From DAIDKA01 sp963726995 (lineage in GTDB: Bacteria; Pseudomonadota; Gammaproteobacteria; Steroidobacterales; Steroidobacteraceae): a stretch of 64,000 bases of DNA. Where the stretch lies: the NCBI GenBank assembly GCA_963726995.1, contig CAVSEP010000007.1, forward strand, positions 434,001-498,000. Direction: 5' to 3'. Positions 33,602-42,554 of the stretch are shown piece by piece; the stretch's first letter is position 1; the number at the start of each line of letters is the position of its first letter. A program made the translations under genes and the position numbers. The notes under the pieces are model-generated. The model was not told where the DNA came from. It was given only the letters and a program-made list of their open reading frames with translations, and did not search any database.

Positions 33602-34364
33602 ATGATGATGAGCAAGAATCGCAATCTTCCACTGGTATTCATCTGGGCCGCGCTTCAGCGCCCTGATCTTAAGCGGCTGCGTCAATACCCACGACTCGGA
33701 CACGGATGTCAGCGCCGGCTCCGGCGCCAATGCCGCGGATGATGATCACGACAGCGACAATGAGAACGGCAGCCACGCCATCAACGGGTCGCTGCACGTC
33801 AGCGCGGGCAAACCGGGCGGCGAAGTCAGCACCATCAATGGGTCCATTCGTGCCGACGACAATGCGCAGCTGGCCGGCGGCCATACGGTCAACGGCAATA
33901 TCAGCATCGGCGCGCACGCCAGCGCTACCTCCCTGACCTCGGTCAACGGCGGCATCCTGGTGGGCGATGGCGCCAAGGTCAGCGAGACGGTGACCACCGT
34001 CAACGGCACCCTGGCCCTGCGCCCGGGCTCGCAGGTCGGCGGCCGGCTGGCGAACGTCAATGGCACCATCATCATTGTCGCGGCCACCGTGAACGGCGGC
34101 ATCACCACGGTCAACGGCAATATCGACATCGGTGCCAACTCCCACGTTCATGGCGGCATCAACGTGCACAAGCCCTCGACGGGTTTCTTCCACTGGTGGA
34201 GCGATACCGACAAACCCCGGGTCGTGGTGGGCCCCGGCGCCGTGGTGGAGGGTGAGATGAAGTTCGACCGGGCCGTGCGCCTGTATGTCAGCGACACGGC
34301 GACCATCGGCCAGGTCGTGGGGGCGACCCCCGTCAAGTTCTCCGGGGCCCAGCCCCCCGGCTGA
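33602..34364 (+). pseudogene. Frameshifted lipoprotein with VNG beta-helix repeats
   Basis: Starting at the ATG cluster 33602-33610 the frame reads MSKNRNLPLVFIWAA, an ideal signal-peptide start. After GCG 33650-33652 one extra base (near 33653) moves the reading: the downstream frame continues FSALILSGC, a perfect lipobox, then an acidic linker and about seven repeats of near 20 residues with TVNGxI-type turns (STINGSI, TVNGNIS, SVNGGIL, TVNGTL, NVNGTII, TTVNGNID), like a bactofilin-type beta-helix. No start codon exists in the second frame before the lipobox. Either a real one-base lesion or a sequencing error. Confidence 0.75.
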
Positions 34365-34463
34365 TCCGCCCCCAAGGCGGTCCGGCCTTGTTCCTGCGCC
34401 GTGCCGTCCGGTACACTGCGCCCCCCGCGTGAGCCCCCGAAGGCCCACCCGGCGAGCCAGAAT

Positions 34464-34540
34464 CGGGATGTAGCTCAGCCTGGTAGAGCACTACGTTCGG
34501 GACGTAGGTGTCGCAGGTTCAAATCCTGTCATCCCGACCA
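34464..34540 (+). tRNA. tRNA-Pro (anticodon CGG)
   Basis: 77-nt cloverleaf with acceptor CGGGATG/CATCCCG, D stem GCTC/GAGC, anticodon arm CTACG-TTCGGGA-CGTAG (anticodon CGG, codon CCG), T arm GCAGG-TTCAAAT-CCTGT and encoded CCA. Its 3' end is the left border of a 20-kb island. Confidence 0.95.
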
Positions 34541-34795
34541 AGGATTGCATTGGACGGCTTTTATTTCGCAGCCCCTTGGGTTCCACGCTTTGCTCTCGAG
34601 GGAAAGGCGATGCCACCGTACCTCAGCGATCAATTCGTTGGCCCGCCGTGGGTGGCCTTTACGGTGAGTAGCCGTGGCCGACACAACCGGCTGATTTCTC
34701 CACGATTCCCGGATTCGTTGGGAATCGCTGTGTGACCTTGTAGGCTTGCGCGTCAAACCGATTCAAAGAACCATTAGGGCGGGACGTTCGGACGT

Positions 34796-36091
34796 TCAAT
34801 GGGCCTTCCGCAAGATTGCTTTGGCAACCTCGCGTTCACGATGCTCAAAAGCGTCGGCGAATTGTTCGATTTCGCCGGGACTCATTCCAAGCTCGCGACC
34901 ACGCACGCGCCACGTTGAGACTGTCCGTTCAACCTCCGCGAGTATCTGAACGGCAGGTTTCGTATCAAGATTGAAATAGGGCGCAATTGCCATCAGCGCA
35001 TCGATCGAGGCGGCCGGGCCCGCATCCTCAGAGATCCAGGTTTTCAACTCACGCTGACGATCCGGGAAAGGATTGATGTCGAATGCCGGCGCTAAGCGCC
35101 ATTGGTCCCTTGTAGCGTGTAGAAAGCCATGATTATGCAGATGATCATCAACGTTGTTGATGAGGATTGAGAAGGCAATTCGGCGCCAGAGCTCCTCGAT
35201 ATCCGCCTGGGCGTCTGCTCCGTGCTGACGGATTGCGTCGACGATTTCGGTGTAGGTGTGTTCGGTAGGCTCGCCAACGTCCACGCCGAGCAAAGTTGCC
35301 GCGGAGACGTACATGAGTCTGCCCCCGGCGGGACGATCGAATCGACGAATGAGAGTCACCGGGATGCCATCGCTGTCAATCAGTCGCGCCGGCGTCGCAT
35401 TGATGCCCGCAGCCTTGGCGAGCTGCATGGCCAGCACCTCGCCCTTGGTGACGGCCCGCTCGTCATCAACGCTTGGAAACTTACCGATGCTGAGGGCGCC
35501 CTCTTCGTCGATGACCGAACATTTGGGCCGCAGCCCGCCCAGCGAGGTTCCTCGGCCGCGCAGGTACGCCAGGTCCTCTGCGGTTTCGGTATTGGCCTCG
35601 ACCGCCCGACTGGCCGACATCAGCATCGACAGCTCGATCAACGGCCGGGCGGATCTGCGGCCCTGCTCTTGAGCACGCTGGAACACCCCTTCCTCATCTT
35701 GAAACCGCAGCGCTCCGACACGATTGACATCATCGACCGCCAGGAGAAAGTCGATTGGGGTGAGCGGTTGATGGTCCTGCGCCTGTCCGGCTTCGCGAGC
35801 CGCAGCGCGGCGCTTGGCATGATCCCGGAGGATGACCCGACGCGCCCACCCATCCGGTTCGGTATCGGCGATTGCACCATGAAAGATTGATGCCTCGCGG
35901 CTGCGTGGCTTGTGAAATTGTGGTCCTGCCACTAAAGGCAGATTGGGTTCGAGTGCGAAGCGATCCGAGGCGGCCAGCCATTCGCGGTCATATTCGAAGG
36001 CCGCACTCTGGCGTGCGCCCTGGCTGTCAAAGCGCAGCGTGCCGACGCGACGACCGGCTTCCCCGAGATAGACACCGATCGTGCGCTTCAT
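34796..36091 (-). CDS. HipA-type serine/threonine kinase toxin
   Basis: 431 aa. HipA kinases phosphorylate glutamyl-tRNA synthetase or other synthetases and stop growth. The N-terminal subdomain (VYLGEAGRRVGTLRFD) and kinase core are complete: Gly-rich loop region TSLGGLRPKCSV, ATP-Lys in GALSIGKF, catalytic loop NVDDHLHNHGFL, and metal-binding Asp in LAPAFDINPF. It overlaps the upstream hipB-like stop by 4 nt. It lies at the left end of the tRNA-Pro island. Confidence 0.92.
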   Translation of the reverse strand: MKRTIGVYLGEAGRRVGTLRFDSQGARQSAAFEYDREWLAASDRFALEPNLPLVAGPQFHKPRSREASIFHGAIADTEPDGWARRVILRDHAKRRAAAREAGQAQDHQPLTPIDFLLAVDDVNRVGALRFQDEEGVFQRAQEQGRRSARPLIELSMLMSASRAVEANTETAEDLAYLRGRGTSLGGLRPKCSVIDEEGALSIGKFPSVDDERAVTKGEVLAMQLAKAAGINATPARLIDSDGIPVTLIRRFDRPAGGRLMYVSAATLLGVDVGEPTEHTYTEIVDAIRQHGADAQADIEELWRRIAFSILINNVDDHLHNHGFLHATRDQWRLAPAFDINPFPDRQRELKTWISEDAGPAASIDALMAIAPYFNLDTKPAVQILAEVERTVSTWRVRGRELGMSPGEIEQFADAFEHREREVAKAILRKAH

Positions 36092-36423
36092 AAGGATTGA
36101 GGTTCCTTACGCGCGCGGACCCGTTTTGGCAGGTGGTCTGCGTCGAGCAAAAGACCGGTGTCATCCCGGCCAGGATCGGCTAGGGCGGTGAGACCCTCGG
36201 ACAGCCCCAGAACGAACAGAGCCATGGCGTAGATTCCGAAGGCAACGGTTGGGTCGCCTTTCTCGATTTTGAGGTAGGTGTTTTTGTGAGCGCCGATGCG
36301 CTCCGCCATCATGCCGACGGTCAACGAGCGCTTGCGCCGCGCGATGGCAATGTCGGCACCAAGCTTGGCAATAGCCTGGCGCAGGCGCAGTGGGAGGACG
36401 GATTTGCTTTTCGTGGTCTTCAT
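36088..36423 (-). CDS. HipB-like XRE antitoxin
   Basis: 111 aa with a Cro/C1 helix-turn-helix at about residues 22-80 (LGADIAIARRKRSLTVGMM, KNTYLKIEKGDPTVAFG). It precedes hipA in an overlapping pair and would neutralise HipA and repress the operon. The start codon lies inside one arm of a 59-bp palindrome. Confidence 0.9.
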   Translation of the reverse strand: MKTTKSKSVLPLRLRQAIAKLGADIAIARRKRSLTVGMMAERIGAHKNTYLKIEKGDPTVAFGIYAMALFVLGLSEGLTALADPGRDDTGLLLDADHLPKRVRARKEPQSL

Positions 36424-36479
36424 AAGGCCTCATAAAATAGACTTAAAGCCACTTAAAGTCTATTTGAATGGACCTTATG
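36421..36479. promoter_or_regulatory. Nested 59-bp palindrome: hipBA operator
   Basis: Two inverted repeats share the same centre at 36450. The inner arms are AAATAGACTT (36435-36444) and AAGTCTATTT (36456-36465); the outer arms are CATAAGG (36421-36427) and CCTTATG (36473-36479). ACTTAAAG also occurs twice as a direct repeat in the middle. The left outer arm contains the hipB start codon, so binding would block both transcription and translation start. Confidence 0.8.
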
Positions 36480-36591
36480 TGAACCGGCATCAAATATTGA
36501 CCAGAAACTCCGAAGGTCCTGCTCGAGGAAACAACAACTTGCGACGCCGGTCGGCGTCCAATCCCCTCGCCGGTTCACACCCGGCGAACGG

Positions 36592-37167
36592 ATGGGATAT
36601 GTCTACTTCCCCGGCGACTGCCTGGTGTCTCTGCTGACTGTGATCGATGGCCGGCGGGCATTGGAAGTCGGCCTGGTTGGTCGCGAAGGTATGGTGGGCG
36701 TCCGCTTGGCCCTTGGAATCGCTGCCTCCTCCACCCGCGCCCTGGTCCAGGCAATGGGGACGGCGCTGAGGATTAGCGCAAGGTGTTTCCTGTTAGAACT
36801 GCAGCGCGGCCCGGCACTGCGGCGAGCGGTGCTCCTCTTCACCGATACTGTGATGAACCAGGTTGCGCAGACCGCCGCGTGCAATCGTTTCCACGTTGTC
36901 GAGGCGCGGCTGGCGCGTTGGCTGCTGATGACCCGCGAGCGTTTGCCGTCCGGTGAATTCCGTCTGACCCACGAGTTCCTGGCAGACATGCTGGGTATAC
37001 GCAAAGTAAGTGTCACCGCGGCCGCCGGCACGCTACAACGATGTGGGATCATCCGTTACCGGCGTGGAACGACCACCATGCTTGATCAACGCGGTCTTGA
37101 AGCGGCTTCCTGTTCCTGCTACGAGCACGTGCGGCTTCCTGCAAGCGGCGGTGTAATCCGTGCGTGA
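36592..37167 (+). CDS. Crp/Fnr-family regulator, N-terminally shortened
   Basis: 191 aa. The sequence starts in the middle of the cyclic-nucleotide-binding domain (MGYVYFPGDCLVSLLTVIDG, VGREGMVGVRLALG), continues with the dimer helix and ends with a winged helix (LTHEFLADMLGIRKVSVTAAA). Family members of this type have about 40-50 more N-terminal residues. The in-frame codons upstream (TPGER just before Met) look homologous, but no ATG, GTG or TTG exists between 36480 and 36592. It may be a truncated, perhaps inactive, regulator. Confidence 0.75.
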   Translation: MGYVYFPGDCLVSLLTVIDGRRALEVGLVGREGMVGVRLALGIAASSTRALVQAMGTALRISARCFLLELQRGPALRRAVLLFTDTVMNQVAQTAACNRFHVVEARLARWLLMTRERLPSGEFRLTHEFLADMLGIRKVSVTAAAGTLQRCGIIRYRRGTTTMLDQRGLEAASCSCYEHVRLPASGGVIRA

Positions 37168-37232
37168 CGAGCCCCTAAACCGCGCAATGGCCCGCGGCTA
37201 ACTGCACTTTGAGACAAAAGGAAAGGCAATCC

Positions 37233-39107
37233 TTACGCTGACTGGCGTGCCAAGCGCTGGCTCAAGAGCTGTAAGTTGTCTCGTAAGGGATCCGGCAGAT
37301 GCTTCGTCAGCTTTGCCAACCACTCGGTATGCAGTTCCAGCTCACATTCCCAAGCCCCCACGTCAATAGCCATTAGCGCTGCGAAATCGCCTTCGGACAT
37401 TTTGAGGCCTTGCCAGTCAATGTCGCTGTAACGGGGCATCCAGCCAAGTTCGGTTTCTGCGGCGCCGGCGCGGCCACGAACCCGCTCCACGATCCATTTC
37501 AACACGCGCATGTTTTCGCCAAACCCCGGCCACATGAACTCGCCCGCCTCATTGCGCCGGAACCAGTTGACGCAGAACATCAGCGGTTTTTGCTTGATCT
37601 CATCTCCCATCCGGATCCAGTGGGCGAAGTAGTCGCCCATGTGATAGCCGCAGAAGGGCAGCATTGCGAAGGGGTCGCGGCGGACAACACCTCTCTTGCC
37701 GACCGCTGCCGCCGTCGTTTCCGAGCCAAGCGTTGCGGCCATGTAGACGCCGGCGTTCCAATCGAAGGCCTCGTACACCAGCGGGACCGTGGCACGACGG
37801 CGGCCGCCGAAGATGAACGCTGAGATGGGGACGCCACGCGGGTCCTCCCAGCTCGGGTCGATTGACGGACACTGACTCGCGGGCGCGGTAAAGCGCGAGT
37901 TCGGGTGGGCGGCGGGGCGACCGGACAGCTCCCCGATTTCCGGGGTCCAATCCTTACCCGTCCAGTCGATCAGGTGCGCAGGCGGCTCCTTTGTCATCCC
38001 TTCCCACCAAACATCGCCGTCATCGGTCAAGGCGACATTGGTAAAGATCACATTGTCCTTGAGAGTGGCCATCGCGTTGTGATTGGTCTGCTCGGAGGTT
38101 CCGGGCGCCACGCCAAAGAATCCGGCCTCTGGGTTGATTGCGTAGAGGCGACCATCAGCCCCCGGCTTGATCCAGGCAATGTCATCACCCACGGTGGAGA
38201 CCTTCCAGCCGTCGAAGGACTTTGGCGGGATGAGCATTGCGAAATTCGTCTTGCCGCATGCGGACGGGAATGCCGCGGCGACATAGATCTTCTCGCCGGC
38301 CGGGCTTTCAACCCCCAAGATCAGCATGTGTTCGGCAAGCCACCCCTGGTCACGCGCCATGTTCGAGGCAATACGCAGTGCGAGGCACTTCTTGCCCAGC
38401 AAAGCGTTGCCGCCATAGCCCGACCCGAACGACCAGATCTCCCAGGTTTCCGGGTAATGCACGATGTATTTAGTCGCGTTGCACGGCCAGGAGGTGTCCT
38501 TTTGGCCCGGTGTAAGCGGTGCGCCGACGGAATGCACACAGGGCACGAACTCGCCATCTTCGCCCAAGGCTTCCACAACTTGATGCCCGATGCGGGTCAT
38601 GGTGCGCATGTTGGCGACAACATATGGACTATCGGTAATTTCGACACCGATCTGCGCGATGTGGCTGCCGATCGGACCCATTGAGAAGGGAATCACATAC
38701 ATCGTGCGACCCTTCATACAGCCCTTGAACAACTCCGCCAGTTTCTTGCGCATGGAAACTGGGTCCTCCCAATTGTTCGTCGGGCCCGCGGCGGCCTGCG
38801 TGGCCGAGCAGATGTAGGTGCGTTCTTCCACGCGTGCCACGTCCGAGGGGTCGGAGCAAGCTAGATAAGAGTTGCCACGCAATTTGGGGTTAAGCCTAAT
38901 GAGCATGCCGGAGGAGACCATTTCCGCGCACAGCCGGTCATATTCCTCCTGCGATCCGTCAGCCCAAATAATGCGGTCCGGCTGCGTGAGCGAAGCAATC
39001 TTGTTCACCCACTGCCGAAGGCGTTCGTGCCTGATTTGCGGTCGGGTGGGCGTGCGTATCGGTTGAGGATTGGACATGGCTGACAGGTTCTCCGGATTCG
39101 GATTCAT
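37233..39107 (-). CDS. pckG: Phosphoenolpyruvate carboxykinase (GTP)
   Basis: 624-aa gluconeogenic enzyme converting oxaloacetate and GTP to PEP, CO2 and GDP. The P-loop is FPSACGKTNFAML with the mobile-loop cysteine, followed by VGDDIAWIKP (metal site) and FGVAPGTSEQTN. The guanine-binding region FCVNWFRRNEAGEFMWPGFGENMRVLKWI is typical of the GTP class. Full length; a Met at residue 11 is an alternative start. It is the only central-metabolism gene in the island; whether it is the only copy in the genome is unknown. Confidence 0.97.
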   Translation of the reverse strand: MNPNPENLSAMSNPQPIRTPTRPQIRHERLRQWVNKIASLTQPDRIIWADGSQEEYDRLCAEMVSSGMLIRLNPKLRGNSYLACSDPSDVARVEERTYICSATQAAAGPTNNWEDPVSMRKKLAELFKGCMKGRTMYVIPFSMGPIGSHIAQIGVEITDSPYVVANMRTMTRIGHQVVEALGEDGEFVPCVHSVGAPLTPGQKDTSWPCNATKYIVHYPETWEIWSFGSGYGGNALLGKKCLALRIASNMARDQGWLAEHMLILGVESPAGEKIYVAAAFPSACGKTNFAMLIPPKSFDGWKVSTVGDDIAWIKPGADGRLYAINPEAGFFGVAPGTSEQTNHNAMATLKDNVIFTNVALTDDGDVWWEGMTKEPPAHLIDWTGKDWTPEIGELSGRPAAHPNSRFTAPASQCPSIDPSWEDPRGVPISAFIFGGRRRATVPLVYEAFDWNAGVYMAATLGSETTAAAVGKRGVVRRDPFAMLPFCGYHMGDYFAHWIRMGDEIKQKPLMFCVNWFRRNEAGEFMWPGFGENMRVLKWIVERVRGRAGAAETELGWMPRYSDIDWQGLKMSEGDFAALMAIDVGAWECELELHTEWLAKLTKHLPDPLRDNLQLLSQRLARQSA

Positions 39108-39137
39108 GCCGAGGGACGCTATATGATGAACGGCACG

Positions 39138-40010
39138 TCAGGTGTCGCTGCGCTGCCATCGACCCCGCTCTCGGCTGAGTTCGATCAACTGCAGGTATCT
39201 TGGAAAGTCGAGGCGAAATCTGCTTTTCAATTCTGACACTGCACGGCCGAGCAGCTCCGAGCACGCGTCCTCGCGATGTTCCTTGAACGCAAGCACAATG
39301 ATGTTGCCGTTCGGCCTTACCGGCAGAGTCAGGAACTCATCGTCAAACGCATTGCGAATTTTGACGAGGTGCGCAATGCGCGTATGCGCCTGCCCGCACA
39401 GGTTGATGACGAAGACCCCGCCAGGGGAAAGGCAGCGGCGCGCGTTGTGATAAAACTCGACGGCATTCAGTTCCGGCGCGATGCCATCGCGATTACACGC
39501 ATCCGCCAGGATCACATCTTTGCAGGGCGGCAGTTGCGCCACGTAGTCGGCGCCATCCGCCTGGACAACGCGAAAGCGATCGTCATCTGCCGGGATCAGG
39601 AACTCCTCACGTAGCGCGATGACATCGGGATTCGGTTCGACGGTGGTTATCGTGGCTTGAGGCAGATTTCCGTAACAGAATTTCGCAAGCGACCCGCCAC
39701 CTAGGCCAAGCAACAGAATGCGCCGGGGCGCGCGATTGAACAGCAGAAACGCCATCATCTTGCGCGTATAGGCGAGGATCAGTCTGTTCGGGTTCTCGAG
39801 GTGCATAACACTTTGCACGCAGTCGAGGTCGAAATGCAGAAATCGCTGACGCCCGCTGTCGACGATGAAGGCCTTATTATAGGACCCCTCAAACAGGCGG
39901 TCGCATAGAGTTTCTTGGCAGCTGCCTGGCGGCTCCAGAAGCCTCAGCAAACTGTGAGCATCCGGAAATGGGCTTTCTATCGCCAGTAAGCGTGAGGCGG
40001 CGCGCGTCAC
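39138..40010 (-). CDS. Spermidine-synthase-like methyltransferase-fold protein (copy 1)
   Basis: 290 aa from GTG 40010; the frame is open to 40307 but the extra part is Arg/Pro-rich without homology to the paralogs. The Rossmann core has LLLGLGGGSLAKFCYGNLP and TTVEPNPDVIALREEF. The aminopropyltransferase active-site motif (D-x-x-D in DSTDP) is replaced by ILADACNRDG, so true spermidine synthesis is doubtful. It resembles the copies at 41563 and 43911 (shared AYTRKMMAFLLF). Substrate unknown. It lies 30 bp upstream of pckG on the same strand and may be co-transcribed with it. Confidence 0.82.
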   Translation of the reverse strand: MTRAASRLLAIESPFPDAHSLLRLLEPPGSCQETLCDRLFEGSYNKAFIVDSGRQRFLHFDLDCVQSVMHLENPNRLILAYTRKMMAFLLFNRAPRRILLLGLGGGSLAKFCYGNLPQATITTVEPNPDVIALREEFLIPADDDRFRVVQADGADYVAQLPPCKDVILADACNRDGIAPELNAVEFYHNARRCLSPGGVFVINLCGQAHTRIAHLVKIRNAFDDEFLTLPVRPNGNIIVLAFKEHREDACSELLGRAVSELKSRFRLDFPRYLQLIELSRERGRWQRSDT

Positions 40011-40443
40011 CGCCAGCCATCCGGAGCAGCCGCCAGCCTCTGATGCGCCTTTCGCCGGCGGCACAGCGGTAGGCCCGGCTGATCGACTTTGGGTGTGAGT
40101 TGCTCTGCCTCGAAGACGCGGCGCGGCGCAGCCCCGAAGGCAAGTGGCGCGAGAAACATCGCCCGACGGGCGGAAACCGCGCGCCTCAGTCCCAGAAGGC
40201 CCACAAGGGTGATGGGGTTCGACAAAGCGATCAAAGCCATACCGGAAATCGATGCCGGATACCTTATCATGAACATCACAGATTCTGCCACTTGGATGCG
40301 TGTCCAATTATAATACTCGTCACCGCAATTTGTCGCCTGATCAGGATTCCCGTGACGCTCAACCCCGCTACCTCACGTCAGACCACCCGTATCGATTCGC
40401 GCAGGCGTGATTCTGCGGGCGCTGTGTACAACCACTTGAAGCA
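40011..40443. other. Stretch without a supported gene
   Basis: The minus frame of the 39138 gene stays open to 40307 but shows no family similarity. Short plus-strand frames are not convincing. The region probably holds the divergent promoters of the 39138 and 40444 genes; no clear operator is visible. Confidence 0.4.
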
Positions 40444-40995
40444 ATGCGAGGCGCCTTGATCCGGCGGCGGATTCGGGAATTGACCATTGCCGCCGCGCAT
40501 TGCGTTGAGTCGATGCGCGTCGTGAAGCAATGGGCCGAGATTCCACAGGCTGTTGTGAAACTACTGGCGCAAGCGGCGTGCAGCGAGCGGGCAATCTATT
40601 GGACGGTGGATCCCGCGGTGTCGCAACCTCGCGTAACCGCGAGCTGGGGCGCGGTGTTGGACAGGGCTCCTTCTTCGGATTGGGATATTCGCTATCGCAA
40701 CGTATCTTTGAGTCAAGGCAATGTGGCGCGGGTCTGGCGAAGTGGCAAGCCTCTATGGTCTGCTAGCATTGTGCTCGACACCGCTTTTTCGAGCACCTTT
40801 CAGGCCGGCCCGCTCAGTAGTGTGTGGTTTGCTGTAAAGACCGACTCCAGTGTGTACGCAGTCATCGAACTTCTGGGCCGCGCACTGGAACCGAGTCCCC
40901 CCGACAACCTGGGTTTCGTTGAGCAACTCGGCAATCGCCTCGGATACGCACTGGAGGAAATGCGATATCGTAGCCAACGCGGGCGACTGCCGTGA
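40444..40995 (+). CDS. GAF-like domain protein
   Basis: 183 aa, soluble. The pattern of an N-terminal helix, AIYWTVDPAVSQP, GNVARVWRSGKPLWSAS and SSVWFAVKTDSSVYAVIELLGRAL followed by a C-terminal helix matches a single GAF-type sensory domain as found in front of histidine kinases. No output domain is attached. It lies between SpeE-like copies 1 and 2. Either a stand-alone sensor or the relic of a larger sensor protein. Confidence 0.6.
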   Translation: MRGALIRRRIRELTIAAAHCVESMRVVKQWAEIPQAVVKLLAQAACSERAIYWTVDPAVSQPRVTASWGAVLDRAPSSDWDIRYRNVSLSQGNVARVWRSGKPLWSASIVLDTAFSSTFQAGPLSSVWFAVKTDSSVYAVIELLGRALEPSPPDNLGFVEQLGNRLGYALEEMRYRSQRGRLP

Positions 40996-41177
40996 ATTTC
41001 GCCCGACTGAATACCGTCACGTGTGCATCGCCGGGATGTTTCAAGACGAGCATGGTCAGCAAAGCTCAACGGGATCCGCAAGACATCATCACCAACTGAT
41101 GTCGTCGCTTGTCGTTCTTGCGCGGTAAATATAATTGAATTAGTATTCTATTATCCGCGGATGTAATTCCCATACAA

Positions 41178-41435
41178 ATGAAAAAACCGTCGGTCGTACA
41201 CCTTGAAGAGCGCACCGCTCGGCTGACTATTTTGATCGATCCCCGAAAGAAGGTTGTGTTCGAGCGACTGTGCGCGCAGGAGGACCTCACTTCATCGCAG
41301 GTCGTGCGACGCATGATTAGAGGGTATATCGAGGAGCGCATGGGGCGACCTTGGACTCCCGAAGAGCAAGGCCCAATGACTGGCAGTGATTCAGCGGCGC
41401 GGGGCGTGCCCAAGCGGCGGGCTCCTCGGGCCTGA
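41178..41435 (+). CDS. Small ribbon-helix-helix-like protein
   Basis: 85 aa. The segment ARLTILIDPRKKVVFERLCA followed by SSQVVRRMIRGYIEERMG has the strand-helix-helix form of CopG/Arc DNA-binding proteins. The C-terminal 25 residues are disordered and basic. No toxin gene follows; the next gene is a SpeE-like protein, which it might regulate. Confidence 0.65.
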   Translation: MKKPSVVHLEERTARLTILIDPRKKVVFERLCAQEDLTSSQVVRRMIRGYIEERMGRPWTPEEQGPMTGSDSAARGVPKRRAPRA

Positions 41436-41562
41436 CTTACTCAAGAGTTCTTGTGGTCCTGCTGCCATCTTCAAGTGAAAGCGCTGATCCACGCGTGTCA
41501 TTGACGCTCGCGTCCGCATTGAACTCGCCGCGAAAGCCGGAGACGGCTTCCCTCAAGAGTCA

Positions 41563-42543
41563 GTGGCAAGCCTGGCGACGAAGCCTTCCTTGGTCCCGTC
41601 AGACCAAAGTATGAGAGATCTGATCGCATTTCTGCCGCAACTGGTAAGGCTTTGCACGCAGTTCGCGCAACGCAAACCGTTTGTGTACACGACGCACAGG
41701 ACGCGGTCGCTGCATTTCGACCTGATGTCGGTGCAAAGCAGGATGCACCGCAATGCACCTCATGAGTTAGTGTTGTCCTATACTCGGGTCATGATGGGCT
41801 TTCTGCTCTTCCGGCCGGCACCCCGCGCGATAGGCATGATCGGTCTGGGTGGAGGATCGCTCCCGAAGTATTGTCACGCGAGACTTCCCGACGCGGCAGT
41901 TATCGTCGCAGAAATCAATTCTGCGGTCATTGCATTGCGGGACCTATTTTCCATCCCGCCAGATGGCGAGCGATTCCAAATCAGGTGCGAGGATGGAGCT
42001 CACTTCGTCCAAACTGCGCCCAAGCCCATTGATGTGCTGCTCGTGGATGGCTTCGACCGGAAGGGGCAGTCCACGCAACTATGCACTGAGCGCTTTTACG
42101 AGGATTGCTTTCAGCTGTTGCCCCCTGGGGGCGTCATGGTGGTGAATCTTGCTCTCGAAGATCCGCGACTTTCCCAGTCCATTGAGCGCATATACCGACG
42201 ATTTCCAAATACCGTGGTCGTGAACTCGGAAGACTTCACCAATCGCATTGCTTTCGCGCCCAAGGGCGCGGGTCTCAATCTCTCAAAAGAGCGGCTTTGC
42301 GCGCGGCTCGATTGGTTAGAGCGGCAGCATCACCTCGGTCTACGTCGCACGCTGCAACAAATTCAACACGCGCAATGCAAGCGTGTTCCGCGGGACGGCA
42401 GTCCTATCACTACCCCTTTTCACCGCAGCGCGACCGCCTCTTCGGCCCCACAAATCGAGGGCTTGGCTGTCACTCATCGTGCATCGGTTGGGAATGGCCA
42501 ACGGCGTAAGAGAGGAGTCACCGTTTCCTGCGGATCGAAATAG
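41563..42543 (+). CDS. Spermidine-synthase-like methyltransferase-fold protein (copy 2)
   Basis: 326 aa from GTG 41563; ATG 41611 is an alternative. The core is IGMIGLGGGSLPKYCHARLP and IVAEINSAVIALRDLF, with LLVDGFDRKGQ in place of the aminopropyltransferase acidic motif. The last 60 residues are low in similarity to the paralogs. It lacks the N-terminal extension seen in copy 3. Substrate unknown. Confidence 0.8.
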   Translation: MASLATKPSLVPSDQSMRDLIAFLPQLVRLCTQFAQRKPFVYTTHRTRSLHFDLMSVQSRMHRNAPHELVLSYTRVMMGFLLFRPAPRAIGMIGLGGGSLPKYCHARLPDAAVIVAEINSAVIALRDLFSIPPDGERFQIRCEDGAHFVQTAPKPIDVLLVDGFDRKGQSTQLCTERFYEDCFQLLPPGGVMVVNLALEDPRLSQSIERIYRRFPNTVVVNSEDFTNRIAFAPKGAGLNLSKERLCARLDWLERQHHLGLRRTLQQIQHAQCKRVPRDGSPITTPFHRSATASSAPQIEGLAVTHRASVGNGQRRKRGVTVSCGSK

Positions 42544-42554
42544 TGGAAATGAGT

